Shown here: positions 33,999 to 45,765 of the stretch, piece by piece | How positions within the stretch are numbered: position 1 is the stretch's first letter | Layout of the letters: every line of letters starts with the position of its first letter | Assembly: GCA_013339895.1 (NCBI GenBank) | Contig: JABACO010000001.1 | Coordinates: 2,492,309-2,556,308 of the forward strand | DNA length: 64,000 nt | Direction of reading: 5' to 3' | From: Ephydatia muelleri | Taxonomy: Eukaryota; Porifera; Demospongiae; Spongillida; Spongillidae | Position numbers and translations under genes: made by a program | Notes under the pieces: model-generated | The model's database searches: none | Seen by the model: only the letters and a program-made list of their open reading frames with translations | Told to the model about the DNA's origin: nothing

Positions 33999-36837
33999 AT
34001 GTTAATGAGTGTGCACTCAACAATGGAGGGTGTGCAGGCACTTGCATCAATCTCATTGGTGGATACCAATGTCAGTGTTCAAGTGGGTACGAACTTACTA
34101 ATGGCAAGAATTGCTCAGGTAAACCTTTTCGTATTGTCTAGTCTTTCTTAATGATCTTAAAAATCCACCTCTGGTTATATAGACATCAATGAGTGCTCCA
34201 CTGGTATGAACAACTGTTCAGAAGTGTGCATCAATACCATTGGCAGCTACTACTGTGCTTGTAATGGCAGTCATGTTCTAAATGTGGATAGGACAACATG
34301 CAGAGGTGGGTTTGGAAAAAACTGATACACTGAGTGTTTGATCCACATATGTACGTAGCAAATTATAGCCAGACTGGAGTGAGTGCCTCTGCATGTTCCA
34401 CCTCTCACCCTCTCCCCTCTCCCTCTCCATACCTGTACATAAGCAGATGGTTGCATTCATATAATCTGCTAATGTATCACTGTTTGTGTGCACTTTAGGA
34501 TGTGTCAGTGGGGATGTGCGACTGGTGAATGGGACCAACGTGACAAGCTCTGTTCCTCGTGAGGGCAGGGTTGAAGTATGTATCAATGGATCATTTGGCA
34601 GTGTGTGCAACAAGAAGTGGGACTCCCTGGATGCTGGTGTGGTCTGCAGACAGCTGGGCTACTCCAGCACAGGTATGGATTGGCTTTACCATCAGAGGGC
34701 ACCACCTACTGTGATACTGTTTTCCTTTTATCAGGTGCCCAGGTTGATGTGTTCTTTGGAGCCGGAGTGGGACCCATTTACCTCAGTGATGTGCAGTGTA
34801 CTGGAATGGAGACAAGCATCTTGAACTGCAGTCATGGGGACCAGGTTGGGATCACTACATGTGATCATGCACAAGATGCTTCCATCAGATGTGAAGGTAA
34901 GAGGGATGGAGTTAGAGTATTGGGGAAAGAGAAAATATATAGTGGTCATATTTATTGATGCATGACATTAACTGGACTAGATCTTGATTTTTCCAACGGT
35001 TGAAAATTTCTTTATAAACTTTTATTCAAGTTGTAATGATGCACAAGCAAATAACAAATACTAAACAAACTAAATGCTTGCACAGAAGAAATCCACACAT
35101 GAAACTGTGTCTTTAGCATGGTCTACTAATGATTTCTCCTTTAGCCTTCTGCACAGATGGGAGTGTCCGTCTTGTCATTGGGGAGACAGCTGACTTCTTC
35201 TATCTCCAAGAAACACCTCTAGCTGACAGTTATTATGAGAATGACGTGCTCAGGGCAGGGAGGGTTGAGGTTTGCTTCAGGGGAACATATGTCACCATAT
35301 GTGACACAGCCTGGGACAACATTGCTGCCTCTGTGGTGTGCAGACAGTTGGGGTTTTCCCCCTATGGTGCCGTGGGGGTGCACAACAATTTTCCCCAATC
35401 AACGTTGATGGCAACACTGCAGTTTGTGAACTGCACTGGCTCAGAAAGCAATCTACTGCAGTGTGGGTATACAGCTGGTCCAGCAGGAACATGTGGAAGG
35501 TTCCAAGATGCTGAGGCTGTGTGCCAAGGTTGGGATTTTTCAAATGGTCTTTTCAACCCTAGCACACCTTAAAACCTACACTCACTTTGCCTTCCTTTCC
35601 TTCCCACTTTCCGAATCCTCCCTCGCTCTCATTCTCCTCCCTCTTCTACCTCCCTCCCTCTCCCATATGACCTCTACACTATTTTTCTCCATCTCCCACT
35701 CTCACAGATCGCTCAGTGGTGGCAGGGAACTGTCAGACTGGCTCCCTAAGGCTTGGCAACAATACTGTCACTGCCAATACCAGTGAAGGAAGAGTGGAGA
35801 TTTGTATCAACAATGCTTGGGGGACAATCTGTGATGACCTGTTTGGAAGAACGGATGCAGCAGTGGTGTGTGGAAGTTTGGGTGGATACAAGAATAAAAG
35901 TAGGTTGTGTATGTGTTGGGGAAAGAAGGCTGAAATCAGGGGAGGGAGGGAGGGAGGGAGGGAGGGAGGGAGGGAGGGAGGGAGGGAGGGAGGGAGGGAG
36001 GGAGGGAGGGAGGGAGGGAGGGAGGGAGGGAGGGAGGGAGGGAGGGAGGGAGGGAGGAGGGAGGGAGGGAGGGAGGAGGGAGGGAGGGAGGGAGGGAGGG
36101 AGGGAGGGAGGGAGGGAGGGAGGGAGGGAGGGAGGGAGGGAGGGAGGGAGGGAGGGAGGGAGGGAGGAGGGAGGATGGGAAAAGTGGGACAGAGTTGATT
36201 CTGGGAGGTGTTGGGAATGTTTCTAATTTCCATGCAACAAACCCTGCATTATCAATGATTGAAGCATTGGTTGTTGGGCCACAACAGACAGACACGGGTT
36301 GTAAGCAGATGTAAAACTGTTGTTCTCTTCTCAAATTGATTGATATATGGACAGCACTCATCTCATTTGTACAGCCCATAGTAAGAAACTAGGTATAACA
36401 CAAGATCTTTCTTTTCTTCCTTTATGTGATAAACCTGACAGTGCTTTTAAATGTGATTGTGTCAGATCTTAGCTTCATGGAGGTTCCAAATTATTCTGAT
36501 GCATTCTAGATCATTTTTTCTGGGGAAAGATGGTCTTCTGGGAGCTCAGGGGGGAAGGATCGAAAGAACAAATTGTTCAATACCTAACTAATAAACATCT
36601 TTGCTTTGCAACAAACTAATGAATACATAACTAGCGGACACATATTTGGTGAACTTCTCTCAGCTTCAGTTGCCGTGGCAGTGCCAGGTGGAGTGTACGG
36701 TGCTGGATCTGGGCCAGTCTTTATCAGCCAGCTGACATGTTCAGGAGTCGAGGACTCTGTCCTTCACTGTCCTGTGCTTCAGACCATTGGGCTGACCCCA
36801 TGTGACCACTCCAGAGATGCAGGAGTGCGGTGTGTAG
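33999..36837 (+). CDS. M3 EGF pair and SRCR d, e, f
   Basis: EGF: 33999-34118, 34183-34305. SRCR d: 34499-34672, 34735-34896. SRCR e: 35145-35528, single exon. SRCR f: 35708-35899, 36670-36837. SRCR d has [14 protein letters not shown], as in M5. SRCR e has TLQFVNCTG where other modules have TLQNVNCTG. Intron 33618-33998 (381 bp) holds no gene; intron 35900-36669 (770 bp) holds a GGGA array. Confidence 0.88.
35939..36174 (+). repeat. (GGGA)n array, about 235 bp, in the SRCR f intron of M3
   Basis: At the same intron position as the M1 array but shorter, with GGAGGA interruptions near 36055, 36072 and 36165. M5 keeps only a degenerate GGAAGGGAAGGAGG patch at 51050-51066, and M2 and M4 have none. 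Confidence 0.92.
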
Positions 36838-36893
36838 GTAAGGTAGCCAGTGTTACTTTGTGTTACCAATCTGATCTGTGTATGGACCCACAG

Positions 36894-38122
36894 ACATTGA
36901 TGAGTGCTTGACAAACAATGGAGGGTGTGCTCAAAACTGCACCAACACTATTGGTAGCTACTACTGTTCCTGCAATAAGAGCTATGTTCTTGGAAGTGAT
37001 GGGCATGCCTGCAATGGTAAAGAGTGGGAGGGTTAAATTATTAACTGGGATTGATGACCAGTGGGTGGCTAATGAACCTTCATTATTCAGATGTGGATGA
37101 GTGTTTGACTGCTAATGGAAGCTGTCAGCAGTTATGTAACAACACTGTTGGAAGTTTCTTCTGTGCCTGTCATATAGGGTACTCCCTTCAGCTAAATGGT
37201 TTCAACTGCAGTGGTAAGATTTTTCCACTTATCCATTTCTATGTTGGTGATGCACAAAGCTCCCATCTCCAGATGTCAATGAGTGCAATGGGAACAACAG
37301 TTGTGGTATGAATGCTAACTGCACCAATACAATTGGATCATACAAGTGTTCCTGCTTGGTTGGATTTGAGGGAGATGGAGTGAACTGTACAAGTGAGTGA
37401 ATGTGGTCTTGTGATGTTACATATGTGCCATTTGACCTTCCATTACAGACATCAATGAATGTGGGAGAGGAACAAACCAGTGCAGTAAGAATGCCACCTG
37501 CCATGACACTGTTGGTAGCTACACATGCAGCTGTAATCCAGGTTTCTCAGGAGATGGGTTTAACTGCACTGGTAAGAAAATCAGTTATCAGTGATTTCAT
37601 CTGTTGATATACTGAGTTTTTTATGAACAGACATTGATGAGTGCTTTACTGGGAACAACACTTGTGCTTCAAATGGAACTTGCACTAATACCATAGGGAG
37701 CTACAGTTGTTCATGTAGCCGTGGTTTCACAGGAGATGGAAGGACCTGTGTGGACATTGATGAGTGTGCATTGAACATGAACAACTGTAGCTCCATTGCT
37801 TCGTGTGTCAATACAGTAGGAAGCTACCTATGTTTATGTCACTATGGTTACACTGAGACAGGAGGAATCTGTGTGGACATTGATGAGTGCTCTGGAAACA
37901 ACACATGTGCTTGGGCTCCAAATGGAACTTGTATTAACACCATAGGGAGCTACAACTGCTCATGTAACCCTGGCTACACTGGAGATGGAAGGACCTGTGT
38001 GGATATTGACGAGTGTGTCATTGGGACTCAACAGTGCAGTACAAATGCTAACTGTGTCAATACTGTTGGAAGTTATACATGTGTTTGTCATATTGGTTTC
38101 AGTGGAAATGGTTTCAATTGCA
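36894..38122 (+). CDS. M4 EGF block, 8 EGF domains (e1-e5)
   Basis: Exons: 36894-37016, 37091-37213, 37273-37392, 37449-37571 and 37631-38122. The sequence follows M2 ([18 protein letters not shown]). The long exon starts [12 protein letters not shown] and its second EGF ends TETGGICV, both private changes. Frame is open throughout. Confidence 0.9.
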
Positions 38123-38181
38123 GTAAGTGTATTCTATCTGTCAGACCTCCACTCCCTCACTAACTCTTCCTCTATCATTAG

Positions 38182-40785
38182 ATTGTACAGAAGGCATGGT
38201 TCAGTTGTTGAATGTGACTTCTGGTACTAACATAACTGGGACAGTGGGTGTGTGTGTCAGTAACAACTACAGGTCCATCTGTTATGACTTTTGGGACCAG
38301 TATGATGCACAAGTGGTGTGCTCACAGCTGAACATAACTGGATGTGAGTTAATTTCTCCACACTTAGTGCCATATTTCTTCATGTCCAACTGCAAATCAG
38401 TGTGTTGCATAAAAAACCTGTAATGATTTTATTGTGACACATTGGTAAACAAAAAATTCAATTGTTCTACTGTATGGCCTGTAGAATATAGAGCAGTCAT
38501 TTGGACATGTACATTTTGGTTTCCCACCGTGTGTGATGCCTTTTAATGAGCAGCAATCATACCAAAAATAAATAGATAATAATCCCTCTTTTCTGTACAG
38601 TTTCCACACCTTGCAATGACCATTAGGTATTTTATAAAGATCTATGAATTATTCAACACTTTACCTACTGTTGTGATCTCCAACTGTAGTGAAACGTTTA
38701 ATGGTACTTTTTACAAAATGTTGATTTGTATATAATGACTTACTTTAAAATGGCATTTTAGTGTGTTCGACCAAGCATGTATTATATAGCACTGCAATTG
38801 TTGCTAATGTTCTCTGTTGGTTCTCCATAGATGCCTCAGCCCTATCAGTGGACTATGGACCACTCCCACCATCTGTCTACAGTGTGGTGTGTGCAGGAAC
38901 AGAACGTTCTCTCTTCCAGTGCCCCTATAGGCTGAGTGGAACCTGCGCCACAAACAAGCTAGCTGCTGTCCAGTGTGGAGGTCAGTCTATGGGGTTAGAA
39001 GAGTTTATGTTTAAAGGGATTTAGATACAGAGACGTGTTGTGATTTGTAACTATTTCCCTGATGTTGCACTGCATCAAAAACTGTACCATGGGAATTAAG
39101 GGAACAACTGGAATTGTTTATCACCATGATGGAACGATGTATTAGTATCAATGTTTTATAACCACACTTCCCATTAATAACTACATGTTTAGGGTATCAT
39201 ACTGGCAGTATTTTGTTATATGATTCTGATCTCTTCACAGCCTCCAGTGCTTGTGTCAATGGGAGTGTCCGTCTTCTGGTAGGCACTGGGACCTCTTTCT
39301 ATGTGTCAGAAGGCATCTACCCTACCAACTTCTTCATAAGTAACCAGCTGGCCAGAGGGAGAGTGGAGGTGTGCATTGGTGGACAGTATGGTGCCGTGTG
39401 TAACACTGGATGGGGAAACACAGATGCCACCATTGTCTGCAGACAGCTCGGATTTTCCTCTTATGGTGAGTGAATAGACTAACGGTAATGTTTTTATGTG
39501 GTTACAACAGTTGTCCATAGAGGACTATTGTTATTAAAATAGAATATGAATTTTGTGTTATCCACACTTCTCACAAGCACACACATGTAGCACCGTAGAT
39601 GTAGTTTATTTACGCACCATTGGCGTGATAAAAACTTTTTGTGCTTGAGAAGCTCACCCTGGAACACATTAAAAGCACAAGTAGTACAACTTGTTGTATA
39701 TTCATAGGTGATTGTTTTTGGCATGGTGATGTGGTCTACACACAGTATCTTCTCCCTCCTTCTTACCTCACCCTTCCCTGCAGGTGCTATTGCAGTAACC
39801 AATGGACTGTATGGTGATTCTGCCATACATCATATCATAGGAGATGTTGGATGCATTGGAACTGAAACTGGTTTGCTCGGGTGCAACCACACCCTCTTTG
39901 GCACAGGCCAGCCTGCCAACTGTGACCCCATAGATGGTGATGCAGCAGCTGTTTGCCAAGGTGAGGGCTAATGTGAGGGATGGTAGAGTGAGGGGTAGGG
40001 TTAGTGAGGATGTGTAAAGGGCAGGGTGAGAAGTTGAGTGAGGGAGTGGGTGAAGCATATGGTTTAGTTCTGACACAATGCATGAGGCCATAGTGCTTCA
40101 AATCTTTAATGACACAGGAAAGATACCACCAAAGCCACCTCCACTCATGCCAATATATTCCTCCCTGAAATCATGTGGCTCTTTCAATCCACCAGATGCA
40201 CGTGTTCCCTATGCTAACTGCACTGATGGAGATGTGAGGTTGACTGTTGGCAGCAACAGGGCAGAGGGTAGACTGGAGGTCTGCTTCAACCATGCCTGGG
40301 GTGCCGTCTGTGGTCCTGGCTTTGATTTTAGCCCTGCCACTGCTCAGGTTGTCTGTAGACAGCTTGGCTTGTTGCAAGGTAAGTAGTGTCTCACTGTGGT
40401 TTCCATCAATTATAACATAGATTCTCGGTGAGATTAAATCAAGGGTTAAATAGCTAAGTTAATAAATTTATCCAGACATAGCAACAACAATATGAAGGCA
40501 TACTACTTCACTAGGAATTAGAAAGAAGCATAAATTGAAAGAATGCTTGACTTGTTTGTTAGAAAATTACATTTTAAGAGTGTGGACAAGCGACCTTCAT
40601 TCTTCACTCAGCTGCTGGTGTGCAGATCTTGGCAGCCGGCTCGTTCCCAATTTCTACTCTCCCCACCTTCCTGGACAAAGTGTCATGCACAGGATCAGAG
40701 TCCTCCATTTCCCAATGTTCATCTCTCAGAGGTGTCTTCTCCTGTCCTTCTGACCACTCCAAGGACGCTGCACTGAGGTGTCTAG
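38182..40785 (+). CDS. M4 SRCR a, b and c
   Basis: a: 38182-38343, 38831-38980. b: 39241-39465, 39784-39960. c: 40196-40378, 40612-40785. The a exon starts DCTEGMV (acceptor ATTAG|AT), where the others have GCTEGMV. b has EGIYPTNFF and YGDSAIHHIIG. The 487-bp a intron is the M2 type, without insertion. Intron 39466-39783 (318 bp) holds no gene. Confidence 0.88.
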
Positions 40786-41181
40786 GTGGGCATTGATTGG
40801 CCCTTTGTAATGGGGGCTGGTGTACTGGTTATTGGGTGCTTTTAAATAAGACTTTATTATCAATGTTGTATTATATTCAAAGTGAGAAGTGGAAGACTCC
40901 TTTTCTGCCATGTACATTATTGGAGGTTTGACATCTATATGTGCAACTATAGAAATCGTACCTTTTTTGTTGATGACTGACTGTGTAAATGAAAAATTAT
41001 GATACACAAAAATGTTTAGGTTGATGATTAATAAAATTTGTTGTGCTGGATATCTGAGAACAGTTGATAAAAGTGAGCATGACACTTTAAAAGGAATCGT
41101 GTTTATGCTTGAGTTCTATGATGGGATCATACCTTTGGTCATAGTTATGGGGCTATCATATTCACCAAACTTTACATTCAG

Positions 41182-44100
41182 ATGTTAATGAGTGTGCAAT
41201 CAACAATGGAGGGTGTGCAGGCACTTGCATCAATCTCATTGGTGGATACCAATGCCAGTGTTCGAGTGGGTATGAACTTACTAATGGCAAGAATTGCTCA
41301 GGTAAACCATTCTCTATATGTCTAGTCTTTCTTAATGATCTTAAAAATCCACCTCTGGTTATATAGACATCAATGAGTGCTCCACTGGTATGAACAACTG
41401 TTCAGAAGTGTGCATCAATACCATTGGCAGCTACTACTGTGTTTGTAATGGCAGTCGTGTTCTAAATGTGGATGGGACAACATGCAGAGGTGGGTCTGGA
41501 ACAGAACTGGTACACTGAGTGTTTTCCAACCTCTTCCCCTCTCCATCTCCCTCTCCATACCTGCATATAAGCTAATAGTTGCATTCCTATAATCTGCTAA
41601 TGTACATGTACCACTATTTGTGTGCACTTTAGGATGTGTCAGTGGGGATGTACGATTGGTGAATGGGACCAACGTGACAAGCTCTGTTCCTCGTGAGGGC
41701 AGGGTTGAAGTGTGCATCAATGGAACATTTGGCAGCGTGTGCAACAAGAGGTGGGACTCCCTGGATGCTGGTGTGGTCTGCAGACAGCTGGGCTACTCCA
41801 GCACAGGTATGGATTGACCCTACCATCAGGAGACACCACCTACTCTGATACTGGTTTCCTTTTCTCAGGTGCCCAGGTTGATGTGTTCTTTGGAGCCGGA
41901 GTGGGACCCATTTACCTCAGTGATGTGCAGTGTACTGGAATGGAGACAAGCATCCTGAACTGCAGCCATGGGAACCAGGTTGGGATCACTACATGTGATC
42001 ACACACAAGATGCATCCATCAGATGTGAAGGTAGGAGTGAGGGAGTTAGAGGGGAAAGAGCAAAGGGATTATGTTACTTAGTGGTCATCTGAATTGATGC
42101 ATGGTATATAACTGGGCCCGATCGTATTTCTATTTGTTTAGTAATGATGCACAAGCAAATAATATAACCCAACACATCGTTCTGTTTAAGAGTAAACAGT
42201 GTTTAATGGCATGAAAGTTGGTTTTGTGGGCAGCCTTATCTGGGGGCGCCTTCTGGGTTGGGGTTCACGCATTCTGGAACAGCCTTTGTTCGGGGAGGCC
42301 TTCAAACTGATTGGTTAGATTCTGAGCAGCTACCATATAAGCCTCTCCTTCCTGGTGCCATATTGCTCACATTTGGCATTGGGAAGGAGAGTGCTTTCCC
42401 ACCCTTCCACACCCCGTGTATCCTATTTGTACAGTGCATTGGCTTGTCTTTTTGATGCTATATGGTCGGCAGGCGGAGCCCTACGAGCTTTCCCTTAAAT
42501 CTGGCCAACCCAATCTGGAACAGCGTCCAGATCTGGGATACAGGTTCCAGCTCGTGGCCTGCATCACGCTGGACCTGTTTAGCCCGGGATCCCCTTGCAT
42601 ATGGCTAGCCCAGTCTGGATAAGTGTCCGGTTCTGAGACACTGGTTCCAGCTTGTGACAAGCGTCACACTGGACCTGTATAGCTTTGGGGTAGGGTGCCC
42701 CCCTATTCACCCGTGGGATACTCCTGCCTGGCCCCCTGTTGTGGCAATCAGTCAAAAATAACCCCGGCGCTCGCTGGGTTGGGGCTGTAGTTAATTCTTA
42801 TTTGTGCCTCTTAGGCTAGACCAACTGCAAGAGATAGTTATGTACCTCTTAAACAGATAAAATGCCTGCACCAAGGATTCATCCTTTAAATCCACACATA
42901 GAAATTGTGCCATCAGCTTTGGTTATTAATAACCAGATTTTGTTCTCTCCTTTAGCCCTCTGCACAGATGGGAGTGTCCGTCTTGTCATCGGGGAGACAG
43001 CTGACTTCTTCTATCTCCAAGGAGCGCCTCTAGCTGACAGTTATTATGACAATGACGTGCTCAGGGCAGGGAGGGTTGAGGTTTGCTTCAGGGGAACATA
43101 CGTCACCATATGTGACACAGCCTGGGACAACATCGCTGCCTCTGTGGTGTGCAGACAGTTGGGGTTTTCCCCCTATGGTGCCGTGGGGGTGCGCAACAAT
43201 TTCCCCCAATCGACATTGATGGCCACACTGCAGAATGTGAACTGCACTGGCTCAGAGAGCAATCTACTGCAGTGTGGGTATACGGCTGGTCCAGCAGGAA
43301 CGTGTGGAGGGTTCCAAGATGCTGAGGCTGTGTGCCAAGGTCAGGTGTTCTGGATTGTATTTTCAACAATGCCACAGCTTGTAGACTTAAACTCACTTTC
43401 ACCTCCATTTCCTACCCACTCTCCCATCCTCCCACTCCCACATTCTCTCCTTCTACCTCCCAACCTTCTTCCATACTCCCCCCTTCATTAACTTTTCTCC
43501 ATCTTCCCACTCTCACAGATCGCTCAGTGGTGGTAGGGAACTGTCAGACTGGCTCCCTAAGGCTTGGCAACAATACCTTCACTGCCAACACCAGTGAAGG
43601 AAGAGTGGAGATTTGTATCAACAATGCTTGGGGGACGATCTGTGATGACCTGTTTGGAAGAACGGATGCAGCAGTGGTGTGTGGAAGTTTGGGTGGATAC
43701 AAGAATAAAAGTAGGTTGTGTATGTGTTGGGGAAAGGTGTTGGAGAAAATCGGATAGAGTTGATTCAGAGGAGTGTTGGGAACTGTTGCTTGTTTCCATA
43801 CAGCAACCCTGCACTTTCAGTGATTGAAGTATTGCCATCTGATAGAGTTTAATTTGGTCGGCATTTTTATCAGTGATATGCATTAATTTAGGAACATTTC
43901 ATAAGTCTGTAAGGTCGTAGAAAAATTGAAATCAGTTGGGCTATCTTGTTTGTATAGCCCCTTAGTATATTCTGTAGTAATACCGAAGGATCTTTCATTA
44001 CTTCCATTCTCGTATTTACGAATGTGCTTTAAATGTGATTGTGTCATTTATTATTTTCATCTGGGTTTAGACACATGGATGTAGTATGAAACTCCTACCT

Positions 44101-44442
44101 GGGTATTCTTTGCTGGGAAAATGAAAAATGGACCATTTGGAGAGAGGATGATGTGATCATCTTTATAATGGAAAATAATTGAGGGGGGGGCAAGAATGGG
44201 AGAAGTGTCCCAAATCATGTTCACTGAATATATAACTAGTGGACACATATTTGGTGAACTTCTCTCACCTTCAGATGCCGTGGCAGTGCCAGGTGGAGTG
44301 TACGGTGCTGGATCTGGGCCAGTCTTTATCAGCCAGCTGACATGTTCAGGAGTCGAGGACTCTGTCCTTCACTGTCCTGTGCTTCAGACCATTGGGCTGA
44401 CCCCATGTGACCACTCCAGAGATGCGGGAGTGCGGTGTGTAG
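41182..44442 (+). CDS. M4 EGF pair and SRCR d, e, f
   Basis: EGF: 41182-41301, 41367-41489. SRCR d: 41633-41806, 41869-42030. SRCR e: 42956-43339, single exon. SRCR f: 43519-43710, 44275-44442. SRCR e ends [13 protein letters not shown] and f has NNTFTAN, the latter shared with M2. Intron 40786-41181 (396 bp) and intron 43711-44274 (564 bp) hold no gene. Intron 42031-42955 (925 bp) contains the TIR element. Confidence 0.88.
42182..42856. mobile_element. TIR element, about 0.67 kb, in the SRCR d-e intron of M4
   Basis: A near copy of the M2 element at the same intron position, with intact 11-bp ends CTGTTTAAGAG and CTCTTAAACAG. The shared location means it was inserted once, before M2 and M4 were separated by duplication. 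The two-copy internal unit with palindromes is kept. Confidence 0.68.
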
Positions 44443-44498
44443 GTAAGGTAGCCAGTGGTATTTTGTGTTACCGATCTGATCTGTGTATGGACCCACAG

Positions 44499-45706
44499 AC
44501 ATTGATGAGTGCTTGACAAATAATGGAGGGTGTGCTCAAAACTGCACCAACACCATTGGTAGCTACTACTGTTCCTGCAATAAGAGCTATGTTCTTGGAA
44601 ATGATGGGCATGCCTGCAATGGTAAGGAGTGGGAGGGTTAAGTTATTAACTGGAATTGATGACCATCTTTCAGATGTGGATGAGTGTTCCACTGCTAATG
44701 GAGGCTGTCATCAGTTATGTAACAACACTGTTGGAAGTTTCTTCTGTGCCTGTCATATAGGGTACTCCCTTCAGCTGAATGGCTTCAACTGCAGTGGTAA
44801 GATTTTTAAACATATCCATTTCTATGTTGGTGATGTACATAGCTCCCATCTCCAGATGTCAATGAGTGCAATGGGAACAACAGTTGTGGTATGAATGCTA
44901 ACTGCACCAATACAATTGGATCATACATGTGTTCCTGCTTGGTTGGATTTGAGGGAGATGGAGTGAACTGTACAAGTGAGTGAATGTGGTCTTGTGATGT
45001 TACATATGTGCCATTTGATCTTTCAATTACAGACATCGATGAATGTGGGAGAGGAACAAACCAGTGTAGTAAGAATGCCACCTGCCATGACACTATTGGT
45101 AGCTACACATGCAGCTGTAATCCAGGTTTCTCAGGAGATGGGTTTAACTGCACTGGTAAGAAAATCAGTTATCAGTGATTCTATCTGTTGATGAGCTGTG
45201 TTTTGTATGAACAGACATTGATGAGTGCTCTACTGGGAACAACACTTGTGCTTCAAATGGAACTTGCACTAATACCATAGGGAGCTACAGTTGTTCATGT
45301 AACCGTGGTTACACAGGAGATGGAAGGACCTGTGTGGACATTGATGAGTGTGCATTGAACATGAACAACTGTAGCTCCATTGCTTCATGTGTCAATACAG
45401 TAGGAAGCTACCTATGTTTATGTCACTATGGTTACACTGAGACAGGAGGAAACTGTGTGGACATTGATGAATGCTCTGGAAACAACACATGTGCTTGGGC
45501 TCCAAATGGAACTTGCATCAACACCATAGGGAGCTACAACTGCTCATGTAACCCTGGTTACACAGGAAATGGAAGGAGCTGTGTGGACATTGATGAGTGT
45601 GTCATTGGGACTCAACAGTGCAGTACAAATGCTAACTGTGTCAACACTGTTGGAAGTTATACATGTGTTTGTCATATTGGTTTCAGTGGAAATGGTTTCA
45701 ATTGCA
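44499..45706 (+). CDS. M5 EGF block, 8 EGF domains (e1-e5)
   Basis: Exons: 44499-44621, 44674-44796, 44856-44975, 45033-45155 and 45215-45706. Close to M3 ([16 protein letters not shown]). Private changes: VLGNDGHAC in the first EGF and [10 protein letters not shown] in the third. Introns between the first four exons are 52-59 bp. Confidence 0.9.
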
Positions 45707-45765
45707 GTAAGTGTATTCTATCGGTCAGACCTCCCCTCCCTCACTAACTCTTTCTCTATCATTAG

